Notes under the pieces: generated by a model
The model's input: the letters and a program-made list of their open reading frames with translations, nothing else
Database searches by the model: none
Told to the model about the DNA's origin: nothing
Program-made: the position numbers and the translations under genes
NCBI GenBank assembly: GCA_017991595.1
Contig: JAGOQJ010000009.1
Location: forward strand, 37,577-101,576
Reading direction: 5' to 3'
DNA: 64,000 nucleotides
DNA from: Candidatus Didemnitutus sp.
GTDB taxonomy: Bacteria > Verrucomicrobiota > Verrucomicrobiia > Opitutales > Opitutaceae
Shown: in pieces, positions 38,225 through 46,234 of the stretch
Position numbering within the stretch: the first letter of the stretch is position 1
Layout: every line of letters begins with the position of its first letter

Positions 38225-39019
38225 TCATTTCGCCGGTCGTTCTTCCAGTCGCCCGAGCAGCCGCAGCAAACCGTCGAGGATCGTCAACGGATGCGGTGGG
38301 CACCCGGGAATGAACAGATCCACCGGCACTACCGACGCCGCGCCCTGCAAAGTCTCCGGGCTGCCCACGAACGGCCCTCCGGCGATCGCACACGCCCCCA
38401 CCGCGATGACGAGCTTCGGCTCCGGCACCGCTTCCCACGTCTTGCGCAACGCCAGCTCCATGTTGCGCGACACCGGCCCGGTGATGAGCAGGCCATCCGC
38501 GTGCCGCGGCGACGCCACGAACTGGATGCCGAAACGCCCCAAGTCCCAACCGATTGTGCCGAGCACATTCGTGTCCGCCTCGCAGGCATTGCAACCGCCC
38601 GCGCTCACCTGCCGCAGCCGCAGCGACCGGCCGAAGAGTTTCCGCAACTTCTCGTCGAGCGCCTCTGCCAGTCGCACCTGCTCCGCACCCGGCGCGCCGA
38701 GCACGAGATCCTCCCGCCGCCGCACCGCGAGACGATGGTCGCCGGTCTGCACGATGGCCTGCGCAGGACAGGCCTCGACGCACGCCGCGCAGAAAAGACA
38801 GCGCCCCAGATCGAGCGCCACCGGCCCGCCCGGCGGACGCACGATCGCTTCCGTCGGACACACGCTCACGCACGCCGCGCAATCCTCGGTGCAACGCGCC
38901 GCATCCACGCGCAAGGCCCCGCCGTGTCGATCGGGCAGCTTCGGCGCCGGACCCTGCGGATAGGCCATCGTCTCGCAGCCGCGCTTCAGGCGATGTTTGA
39001 GGACGTCGAGGGCGAACAT
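38225..39019 (-). CDS. Ferredoxin-NuoB fusion subunit of Ehr/hydrogenase-4-type complex
   Basis: A 264-residue protein with two parts that are separate genes in E. coli Hyc/Hyf. Residues 35-95 hold two [4Fe-4S] ferredoxin motifs: C43-x3-C47-x2-C50-x3-C54 and C74-x2-C77-x2-C80-x3-C84. Residues 125-264 are a NuoB/HycG-like domain with all four ligands of the terminal cluster: C143 and C146 in G-G-C-N-A-C-E, C210 in V-G-A-C-A-I, and C240 in P-G-C-P-P-H-P. It should pass electrons to the large subunit interface. It is the last gene of the operon, 16 bp after the large-subunit gene. Confidence 0.88.
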   Translation of the reverse strand: MFALDVLKHRLKRGCETMAYPQGPAPKLPDRHGGALRVDAARCTEDCAACVSVCPTEAIVRPPGGPVALDLGRCLFCAACVEACPAQAIVQTGDHRLAVRRREDLVLGAPGAEQVRLAEALDEKLRKLFGRSLRLRQVSAGGCNACEADTNVLGTIGWDLGRFGIQFVASPRHADGLLITGPVSRNMELALRKTWEAVPEPKLVIAVGACAIAGGPFVGSPETLQGAASVVPVDLFIPGCPPHPLTILDGLLRLLGRLEERPAK

Positions 39020-39035
39020 GGCAGCAGGGACGACT

Positions 39036-40517
39036 TCAGAGATCGAAGCCGCAGTAGGAAAGGTTGAAGCTCTTATTGCAGATTGGGAAATCCGAGATCG
39101 CCTGCCCGCGCAGCGCGAGCGCGAGTCCCGTCCAGTTGTGGAACGAAGGATCGACGATCTTGTAGCGGCGGAAGCGACCCGCCGCATCCGTCAGCGCCAC
39201 ATGGCAAATCTCGCCGCGCCAACCCTCGACCAGCGCAACCGCCAGCGTGTCGCCCGCCGCCGCCGGCAACTCCGTGCGCAACTCACCCTCGGGCGGCGTC
39301 GCAAGCTGCTCGAGCAGAAACTGCCCCGAACGTTGGATCTCCAACCAACGCACGCGTGCCCGCGACAGCACGTCGCCACCCGGCCACACCGCCACCGGCA
39401 CCTGCGCGAACCGGTGCCAGCCCGCCGGATGGTCGAAGCGCACATCACGAACGAGGCCGCACGCGCGGGCCGCCGGACCGACGAGGCCGATCTCTGCCGC
39501 CTGCGCAGGTGAGACGACGCCCACATTCTCGAACCGTGCCCGCGCCGTCGCCGCATCCCACAGCCACACCGCCGCCTGCTCCGCCTCGGCGAGTGCGTTC
39601 CTGAGCCGCGCCACCAGTTCTTCCAGCCGCGCAGGATCGAGATCGAGCGTGCAGCCGCCGGGCCGCACGAGGCCGCGACTGAAGCGGTTGCCGCAAAGCA
39701 TGGCCGTGAGGTTGAGGAAATCGCCGCGGATCTTGCCGGCGGCCGACGCCGTCGGGAGAAACGCCACGTCGCCCGCCAGCGCGCCGAGATCGCCGGTGTG
39801 ATTGGCCAGTCGCTCGAGCTCCAGCGCGATCGCGCGCAGCCATTGCGCCCGCAAAGGCGCCTCCGTCCCAGCGAGCGCCTCCTGCACCGCCGCATAGGCC
39901 GTGGCATGCCCGGTCGTCGTGTCGCCCGCCACCGTCTCCAGTTGATGCATCGTCGCGCGGTGCGGTCCGCCGGGCAAGGCGTCCTCCACGCCGCGATGCT
40001 GGTAGCCGAGCGCGATCTCGAGGTGCAACACCTCCTCGCCGGCGCATTGAAAACGGAAATGCCCCGGCTCGATCACGCCCGCGTGCACCGGACCGACAGC
40101 GACCTCGTGGATCTCGCTGCCGCCCACGCGGAAAAACTCGCCGTTCGCAGGCGCGCCGTTCACCCCGCGCCTCACGGGCTTCAACCAAGGATGCCCCTCC
40201 GCCACGAGCCCGTGCTGCTCCCACACCTCGCGCTCGAACAAGTGCGCCTGAGCCTGCTGCGGCGTCAGGGCCGGGTAGCCACCCGTCAGCGGCTGGCTGC
40301 GTCCGACTGCGAGCGTGTTGTCCGCATCGTAGGCGATGACAGCCACGAGCCGCGTCGACCCATTTTCCGGCACACCGAACCACGCGCACAGCCGTCCGCC
40401 CTGCCGCAGCTCCGCCGCCGTCAACCGCACGAACTCCTCCGCCGGCCACTCGGGCACGTCCGCCCACGGCAGCGAGGTGCCGTTGGCCAAGAGAGTGAAT
40501 GGAGTCGTCGCACTCAT
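39036..40517 (-). CDS. HyfG/NuoCD-like large subunit lacking Ni ligands
   Basis: A 493-residue protein combining a NuoC-like N-terminal domain (about 1-120) with a hydrogenase-large-subunit/NuoD-like domain (G-Y-Q-H-R-G-V-E near 171). In [NiFe]-hydrogenases the first nickel motif is C-G-I-C; here the aligned residues are A-G-D-T at 197-200. The C-terminal D-P-C-x-x-C motif is also absent: the protein ends in I-C-N-K-S-F-N-L-S-Y-C-G-F-D-L with cysteines 480 and 489. It is therefore unlikely to be a hydrogenase. It overlaps the HyfF-like gene upstream by 4 bp. Confidence 0.88.
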   Translation of the reverse strand: MSATTPFTLLANGTSLPWADVPEWPAEEFVRLTAAELRQGGRLCAWFGVPENGSTRLVAVIAYDADNTLAVGRSQPLTGGYPALTPQQAQAHLFEREVWEQHGLVAEGHPWLKPVRRGVNGAPANGEFFRVGGSEIHEVAVGPVHAGVIEPGHFRFQCAGEEVLHLEIALGYQHRGVEDALPGGPHRATMHQLETVAGDTTTGHATAYAAVQEALAGTEAPLRAQWLRAIALELERLANHTGDLGALAGDVAFLPTASAAGKIRGDFLNLTAMLCGNRFSRGLVRPGGCTLDLDPARLEELVARLRNALAEAEQAAVWLWDAATARARFENVGVVSPAQAAEIGLVGPAARACGLVRDVRFDHPAGWHRFAQVPVAVWPGGDVLSRARVRWLEIQRSGQFLLEQLATPPEGELRTELPAAAGDTLAVALVEGWRGEICHVALTDAAGRFRRYKIVDPSFHNWTGLALALRGQAISDFPICNKSFNLSYCGFDL

Positions 40518-41956
40518 GACGCGGGGAAAAGTTGGGCGACGGCGGCATCCCACGCCTCACGCAGGACTTCGGGCGTAGCCAAGCCAAGCCACAACGAGCA
40601 GCCGAGCAGCAGCAGCGGCGGCACGATCAGCCCCGCCGTCTCGCGGAAACGTCGGCTGCCCGTCCGCGCCGCCACGCGCGGCCGGCCGTCGACGATCCCG
40701 AACACCACCCGCGTGAGCCCGAAGAAAGCGAACAGCAACCCCGCGAGGAACACCGTGGCCACGCCCGTCCGGCCCTCGGCGAAGGCCGTGCGCACCACCA
40801 GCAGTTCACTGAAGAACGGTCCGAACGGCGGACACGCCGTCACCGCGAAAAGACCCGCCACGAAGATCGCGGCCGATTGCGGCGTCAGCGCCGACATGCC
40901 GCGCACCTCATCCATCGTGCTCGCGCCGGCCGCGCGCCGGATGTTGCCGGCACTGAGGAACAGCGCGCCTTTCGTCAGGCCGTTGTTCCAGACGTGGAAC
41001 AGCGCCGCCCACACGCCGACGCGCCCCAGCCCCGCCGCCACGGCGAGGATGCCCATGTGCTCCACGCTCGAGTAGGCCAGCATGCGCTTGAAGTCGCGCG
41101 TCCCGAGCAGGAACAACGCAGCCACTATCATCGAGAAAAGTCCGATCGCCAGCAGCGTGCGATCCGCCATCGCGCCTTCGCCCGCCGCCGCCACGACCGC
41201 GCGCACCCGCAGGATTGCCATGAACGCCACCGTCGTCACGCCACCCGCCAGCATCGCCCCGACGATGCCGGAGGCCTCGCCGTAGGCGTCGGGCTTCCAA
41301 GTGTGCATCGGTGCGAGACCCATCTTCGTGCCGTAACCCGCCAGCAACAGCACCCACGCCGCCAGCACCCACGGACGCGACAAGCCCCCGCCCTGCGCGC
41401 TCAGCGCCGCAAAGGTCAGGTCGCCGCCGCCGCCGGTATGCAGCGACGCGTAACCGAGGCAAAACGATCCCAGCAGGGACAGTGCGATGCCCGTGCCGCC
41501 GACCAGCAGGTATTTCCACGTCGCCTCGAAAGCGCGGGGCGTGGCGTTGAAATGCAGCAGCGGCACCGCCGCGAGCGTCAGCCCCTCTGTCGCGATCCAC
41601 AGCACGCCGAGGTGCCGCGCCTGATGCGCGGCGCTCATCAGGCCGAGCATCGCCAGCATCAGGGCCACGAAGGTGCGGTTCGGCCGCTCCGCGCGCACCC
41701 GCAGGTAGGCGACGCCGTAGCACGCACAGAGCAGGAACAGCAGCGACACCATCGGCAGCAGCGCACGCGCCACCGGATCGAACGCGATCCAGGCTCCGGG
41801 CGCCGCGACGGGCGGCGCGACCAGCAACCAAAGCGCTAACACCGCATGCCCCGCTCCCACGACTGGCATCAGCCAGGGGCGAGTGCGGTCGCTGGGCCAG
41901 AGCGCCGCGACCAGCGCCCCCGCCAGCGGGATGATGATGAGGAGCAGTGCCTTCAT
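40514..41956 (-). CDS. HyfF-like proton-translocating antiporter subunit
   Basis: Membrane protein of 480 residues, about 13-14 helices, of the complex-I antiporter family (NuoL/M/N, HyfF/D type). Characteristic segments are G-Y-G-T-K-M-G-L-A-P-M-H-T-W-K-P-D-A-Y (lysine in the discontinuous helix), R-M-L-A-Y-S-S-V-E-H-M-G and F-H-V-W-N-N-G-L-T-K-G-A-L-F. It should form one ion channel of the membrane arm. It is linked by ATGA-type overlaps to the genes on both sides. Confidence 0.9.
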   Translation of the reverse strand: MKALLLIIIPLAGALVAALWPSDRTRPWLMPVVGAGHAVLALWLLVAPPVAAPGAWIAFDPVARALLPMVSLLFLLCACYGVAYLRVRAERPNRTFVALMLAMLGLMSAAHQARHLGVLWIATEGLTLAAVPLLHFNATPRAFEATWKYLLVGGTGIALSLLGSFCLGYASLHTGGGGDLTFAALSAQGGGLSRPWVLAAWVLLLAGYGTKMGLAPMHTWKPDAYGEASGIVGAMLAGGVTTVAFMAILRVRAVVAAAGEGAMADRTLLAIGLFSMIVAALFLLGTRDFKRMLAYSSVEHMGILAVAAGLGRVGVWAALFHVWNNGLTKGALFLSAGNIRRAAGASTMDEVRGMSALTPQSAAIFVAGLFAVTACPPFGPFFSELLVVRTAFAEGRTGVATVFLAGLLFAFFGLTRVVFGIVDGRPRVAARTGSRRFRETAGLIVPPLLLLGCSLWLGLATPEVLREAWDAAVAQLFPAS

Positions 41957-42594
41957 TCGCGCAGCACCGTGAGTTTCCGCGTGTCGAGCGAGTCGAACGC
42001 GCGCTGGATCCGGTCGACGATGATGCCGATCACGAACACGCCGACCGTCAGATCGAGCAGGATACCCGCCTCGACCAGCAGCGGCGTCGAATGGATCAGC
42101 AACAGACCGAACAGATAAATGCCATTCTCAAGGATCAGGTAGCCGCAGACCTGCGAGATCGCCTTCGCGCGCCCGATCAGCAGCACGAAGCCCGTCAGGA
42201 CCGAAGCGATCGAGCCCGGCACCAGCAGCGAGCCCGCATGCTCCGGCAACAGCGGCAGGGATCGCGCGAGCGCCACGGCTGCGATCGTCCCGCCGGCGCC
42301 GAGCAGCAGCGAAGGCACGAAACCAATGAACGGATCGCGCTCGCGGTCGATGTTCGCCGTCCGCAGCGCCCGTCGCAGCAGCGAGGGGATCACGAAGCCC
42401 TTCACCGCGATCGTCGCCACCGCCACCAGCGCCACAAGCCAGCGGAAATCGCCTTCCATCATCAGCGGCATCACGCCCAGCACCACGCCCTGCACCGACA
42501 TCGCGCGGATCACGGTGGACAGGCGTCCGCTACCGAGCGCGAGCAGGTTCAGGCCCATCGCGACGCCGATCAGGAGATTCAGGGTGTCGCTCAT
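41953..42594 (-). CDS. HyfE-like small membrane subunit
   Basis: A 213-residue protein with about six hydrophobic helices, matching the HyfE family, whose C-terminal part resembles NuoK (I-S-Q-V-C-G-Y-L-I-L-E-N-G-I-Y-L-F-G with a membrane glutamate). Start ATG 42594 overlaps the stop of the HyfC-like gene by 4 bp and its own stop overlaps the HyfF-like start. It is a structural element of the membrane arm next to the antiporter subunits. Confidence 0.86.
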   Translation of the reverse strand: MSDTLNLLIGVAMGLNLLALGSGRLSTVIRAMSVQGVVLGVMPLMMEGDFRWLVALVAVATIAVKGFVIPSLLRRALRTANIDRERDPFIGFVPSLLLGAGGTIAAVALARSLPLLPEHAGSLLVPGSIASVLTGFVLLIGRAKAISQVCGYLILENGIYLFGLLLIHSTPLLVEAGILLDLTVGVFVIGIIVDRIQRAFDSLDTRKLTVLRE

Positions 42595-43499
42595 GTTGCG
42601 CCCCCTTTCCACGCTGCGAGCAATGCGAACAGGCAGAGCAGGAACGCCGTCGTCAGCAGCAGCGGCACCCGCTTGAAGGCCAGTCGCGCCATCAGCGACT
42701 CGGCCAACCCGGCCGCCACCGTCACACCGAGCACCGCCAGCGCGAGCGCGCCCGCCGCCGCCAACGGGCCCAGCCGCCCGATCGGCAACACCGCATCGCA
42801 CAGCAACACGGCGAACAGCAGCAGCTTCATCGCTGCACCGTGCAGGATCATCGCGAAGGGCGGACCGCTGTGGTCGAGCACCATTGCCTCGTGCACCATC
42901 GTCAGCTCGAGGTGGGTGTTGGGATCGTCGAACGGCACGCGCGAATTCTCCGCCAGCAGCACGATGAACAGCCCTGCCGCCAGCAAGGCCGCGCCGGCAC
43001 CCGCTGCGGGCGCGAGCATCGTCGTCAGCGTCACGCTGCCCGTCTGCACGCTGAGCGACAGCACCGCGGTCATCACCGCGGCCTCCGCCAGCACCGCATA
43101 ACTCACCTCGCGCGCGGCTCCCATGCCCTCGAAGGCCGAACCGGTCTCCAGCGCCGCCCACGCCGTGCAGAAACGCGCCACAGCGAGCAGATACACGAAC
43201 AGCAGCACGTCGCCGCGAAAGCTCAGCACGCCGTCCGCCGGACCGAGCGGCAGCAGCATCGCCGCACCGAGCACCGCCACCCAGCCGATGGCCGGACCCG
43301 CAATGAAGCCGGGCGACGCGAGCGTGCTCACCACGACACCCTTTCGCCACAGCCGCGCGAGATCGTAGTAGAGTTGCAGCACGGGCGGACCGCGCCGACC
43401 CGCCACCAGCGCCTTCACCCGGTTGATGATGCCGGGCAACAGCGGCGCCAGCACGAGCCAGCCCGCCAGCCGCAGGAGAATTTCGAGGGTCGGCATCAT
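42591..43499 (-). CDS. HyfC/NuoH-like membrane anchor subunit
   Basis: A 302-residue protein with about eight helices of the NuoH/HycD/HyfC family, which connects the electron-transfer base to the membrane arm. The diagnostic cytosolic loop is E-N-S-R-V-P-F-D-D-P-N-T-H-L-E-L-T-M-V-H. The N-terminal R-R-G-P-P-V-L-Q-L-Y-Y-D-L segment is also typical. The gene overlaps both neighbours by 4 bp (ATGA). Confidence 0.9.
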   Translation of the reverse strand: MMPTLEILLRLAGWLVLAPLLPGIINRVKALVAGRRGPPVLQLYYDLARLWRKGVVVSTLASPGFIAGPAIGWVAVLGAAMLLPLGPADGVLSFRGDVLLFVYLLAVARFCTAWAALETGSAFEGMGAAREVSYAVLAEAAVMTAVLSLSVQTGSVTLTTMLAPAAGAGAALLAAGLFIVLLAENSRVPFDDPNTHLELTMVHEAMVLDHSGPPFAMILHGAAMKLLLFAVLLCDAVLPIGRLGPLAAAGALALAVLGVTVAAGLAESLMARLAFKRVPLLLTTAFLLCLFALLAAWKGGAT

Positions 43500-45454
43500 C
43501 GCGGCCCTCCCATTAACACCAAACCGGCCAGCGCGACAAGACCGCCGAGCAGGTAGAGAATGTAGGATTGCAGGTGCCCGTGCTGCAGCCGCCGCACCGC
43601 CGTCGAGACACGCAGGATCGCGCCGCCCATCGGTCCGATCACGTGCTCGAGCACCGTCTCCGGCACGCGTTCGATGCGGCGCGCTCCGTCCGGCAACGGC
43701 CCGCGCGGACGGCGCGTCTTACGCTCCGGCCGCAGGATCCAGAAAAACCATCCGGTTGCGATCCCCGCAAAGGACCCGCCGCTGTATTGCATGCGCGCCG
43801 TCGGCGCCGCGTAACCGCAATCCCACGTCAACGCCCGCCGCAGGCCGTTGGCCCGCGCCCGCCGCCAGAGCCACGCCGCCGCGACGACGAACAACGCCGC
43901 CAGCGCTGCATTGACCGCTCCGAGCGTGAAAAGCGGCACCGGCGCCAGCGCCGCGCCCCACTCCGGACGCCACGCCGCCGACGCGCGCGCCAACGCCGTC
44001 CACAGCGCCCCGGGCGCCAGCGCGAACGCCGCACACGCCCCCGCCAGCACGAGCATCGGCCCGAGCATCCAAGGTCCGCTCTCGTGCGCATCCCGCGCCG
44101 CGTCGGAGCGAGGTGCGCCGTGGAAAATCAACGCGCCGGCCTTGACGAAAGTTCCCAGCGCGAGCGCCCCCGACACCGCAAGCAGGATCACCGCCGGCAG
44201 CGCCGCCGCCGCGGCCGGCACGCGGCTCGTCGCCGTTTCAAACAGTCCCAGATAGATCAGCCACTCGCTCACGAAACCATTCAGCGGCGGCAAACCCGCG
44301 ATCGCCACCGCGCCGAGCGCGAACAGGCCCGCCGTCCACGGCATCCGCCGCCACAACCCGCCCAGCCGGCTCATCTCCCGCGTCCCCGTCGCATGCAACA
44401 CCGAGCCCGCCCCGAAGAACAGCAGCGCCTTGAACAGCCCGTGGTTCCACACGTGCAGCAGCGCACCCGCCAGCACCAGTTGCCCCCACACCGCCTCTCC
44501 TTGCTCTCGCGCCACCAGCGCAAAACCGAAACCCACCAAAATGATGCCGACATTCTCGACCGAGCAGTAAGCGAGCAGTCGCTTGCAGTCGTTTTGCGCG
44601 AAGGCGAAGGCCACACCGAAGAGCGCGCTCGCCGCACCGAGCCCGACGATCACCCACCCCGCCGACGCCGGCACCGGCAACCAGCCGCTGAACCGCACGA
44701 GCCCGTAGATGCCCACCTTCAACGCCACGCCGGAGAGCAGCGCCGAGACATGACTCGGCGCACTCGCATGCGCCGACGGCAACCAGATGTGCAGCGGGAA
44801 CAAGCCCGCCTTCAGTCCGAAGCCCGCCAGCGCCAGCCAATACAGCGGCGCCAGCTCCGTTGCGTTCGCCGCCTCGCGCATCGGCCCGAGTTCCCAGCTA
44901 CCCGTGCGCGCCGCCAGCAACGCGAAGAACGCGAACAGCGCCAGCGTGCCCGCATGTGACGCCGCCAGATAAAGCCAACCCGCCGCCCGCACATCCGGGC
45001 GATGCTTGTCGAGGATGATGAGGAAAAACGCGCTCAGCGCGAAGAGTTCCCACGCGATGAGAAAATGCAGCCCGTTCGACAGCACGAGCACCAGCGCGAG
45101 ACTGAGCACCAGCCCACTCCACCACATGCGTCCGCGCGGAGCCGTCGTGCGCGCCGCCGCGTCGCCCCAATAGCCGTGCGCGTAAGCCGAACCCGTGCCG
45201 CCCACGACCGCCAGCAACGCCAGGAAAAATGCGCTCAACCCATCGAGTCGCAGATGCAGCGTTTCACCCGCCAACGGGAAGCTGCTGCGCCACTCCCATT
45301 CCCCGCCACCCGCCAGCACCGCCACCGACGCAAACAGCGCCGCCACCGAGCCGGTGAGCATCAGGGCGAGCCACGCGCGTGGCCACCGCGGGCCGGTCAC
45401 GATGCCCGTCGCGAGGCCCAGCAAAGCGACGGGCAGCAACATTCCCGCCATCAT
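43496..45454 (-). CDS. HyfB-like antiporter subunit, second copy
   Basis: A 652-residue antiporter-type subunit (NuoL/HyfB family), about 15-16 helices. It carries G-F-G-L-K-A-G-L-F-P-L-H-I-W-L-P, L-L-A-Y-C-S-V-E-N-V-G-I-I-L-V and H-V-W-N-H-G-L-F-K-A-L-L-F-F. Its middle third is almost identical to the other HyfB-like protein in this operon, while both ends have diverged. Its start overlaps the stop of the HTH-EIIA gene by 4 bp and its stop overlaps the HyfC-like start. Two HyfB-like subunits in one complex would add a pump unit; alternatively they serve as alternates. Confidence 0.9.
   Translation of the reverse strand: MMAGMLLPVALLGLATGIVTGPRWPRAWLALMLTGSVAALFASVAVLAGGGEWEWRSSFPLAGETLHLRLDGLSAFFLALLAVVGGTGSAYAHGYWGDAAARTTAPRGRMWWSGLVLSLALVLVLSNGLHFLIAWELFALSAFFLIILDKHRPDVRAAGWLYLAASHAGTLALFAFFALLAARTGSWELGPMREAANATELAPLYWLALAGFGLKAGLFPLHIWLPSAHASAPSHVSALLSGVALKVGIYGLVRFSGWLPVPASAGWVIVGLGAASALFGVAFAFAQNDCKRLLAYCSVENVGIILVGFGFALVAREQGEAVWGQLVLAGALLHVWNHGLFKALLFFGAGSVLHATGTREMSRLGGLWRRMPWTAGLFALGAVAIAGLPPLNGFVSEWLIYLGLFETATSRVPAAAAALPAVILLAVSGALALGTFVKAGALIFHGAPRSDAARDAHESGPWMLGPMLVLAGACAAFALAPGALWTALARASAAWRPEWGAALAPVPLFTLGAVNAALAALFVVAAAWLWRRARANGLRRALTWDCGYAAPTARMQYSGGSFAGIATGWFFWILRPERKTRRPRGPLPDGARRIERVPETVLEHVIGPMGGAILRVSTAVRRLQHGHLQSYILYLLGGLVALAGLVLMGGPR
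44187..44930 (-). repeat. Near-identical tract shared by the two hyfB-like genes (copy 1)
   Basis: This tract aligns without gaps to 46926-47669 at a constant offset of 2739 bp, with scattered, mostly silent differences. The encoded block from the lysine helix to the second conserved lysine helix is nearly identical at protein level. Flanking parts of the two genes are much more divergent, which suggests gene conversion or strong joint constraint. Confidence 0.8.
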
Positions 45455-46155
45455 GGCGGACCCTCCGTCATGGCCGGCGCGACCGCTGCATCCGCCGCGA
45501 TCGCCGCCCGGTAAATCGCCTCGTCGTCCGCTCCGCGGTCCAGCAACTGCCGCAACCCACCGCGCGCGATCAGACGGCTGAGCCGACCGAGAATGTCGAG
45601 ATGGGCCCGCGGCGACGGAGCGATGAAAAACACCAGCTTCGTGACCGGCACATCATCCACCGTCGGATCGTCGAGCGTGATCGGCTCGCGCAACAGGATC
45701 ACGGCCGCAAGGCCCGCGTCGCGCCCGAGTGCGATGCGCGTCGCCGGATGCGGCAGCGCCCAGCCGCCGCCGATCGGCGCCATCGTCACCCCACCCTTCG
45801 CCCGCAGCCGCTGCGCGAGCATTCGACGCACCGGCGGCGTCGCGCCCGGCAAGGCATCAACGATCTTCGCCAGCACATCGAGCCAGCCCGACGCCGGCAC
45901 CTCGCGCCAGATTCCACCCGCGCGCAATAGCGTCTCGAGCCGCCAGCCGGTGGCGAACGCCGCCTGCCCCGGCGCAAGAAAGCCCACCTGCGCCGCCAGC
46001 CCGCGCGTCGCGGCCCACGCCGCCACCTGCGCCCGGTCGAAGAGCAACCGTCCGCCATCCTCCGTGTGCGGCAGGCCCTCGGCGCGGATCCAGTCCTCCA
46101 CCACCTTTTCCGACACACCGAACGATTCGGCAATCTGGACGAGGTTTAGATACAT
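45451..46155 (-). CDS. HTH plus PTS EIIA(Ntr)-like regulatory protein
   Basis: A 234-residue protein in two parts. Residues 1-50 look like a MerR/excisionase-type helix-turn-helix (V-Q-I-A-E-S-F-G-V-S-E-K-V-V-E-D-W-I-R, then the D-G-G-R-L-L-F-D wing). Residues 90-225 are a fructose/nitrogen-type PTS EIIA domain with the phosphorylatable histidine, H136, in A-L-P-H-P-A-T-R. It is set between two hyfB-like genes and overlaps the second by 4 bp, so it probably regulates or responds to this complex. Start ATG 46155 is inferred from the domain; GTG 46245 and ATG 46170 are in-frame alternatives without clear ribosome binding sites. Confidence 0.8.
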   Translation of the reverse strand: MYLNLVQIAESFGVSEKVVEDWIRAEGLPHTEDGGRLLFDRAQVAAWAATRGLAAQVGFLAPGQAAFATGWRLETLLRAGGIWREVPASGWLDVLAKIVDALPGATPPVRRMLAQRLRAKGGVTMAPIGGGWALPHPATRIALGRDAGLAAVILLREPITLDDPTVDDVPVTKLVFFIAPSPRAHLDILGRLSRLIARGGLRQLLDRGADDEAIYRAAIAADAAVAPAMTEGPP

Positions 46156-46234
46156 GGCCGGAGGAGACATATGACGGCAAGGCGCGCGGAGCGCACGCAC
46201 CATCTTACGCGGGTCGCGCCCGGATGCTGCGCAT

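Noticed and set aside
43568..44959. 463-residue Arg/Gln/His-rich plus-strand open frame
   Set aside because: Antisense to the hyfB-like gene; the odd composition is the mirror of membrane-helix codons.
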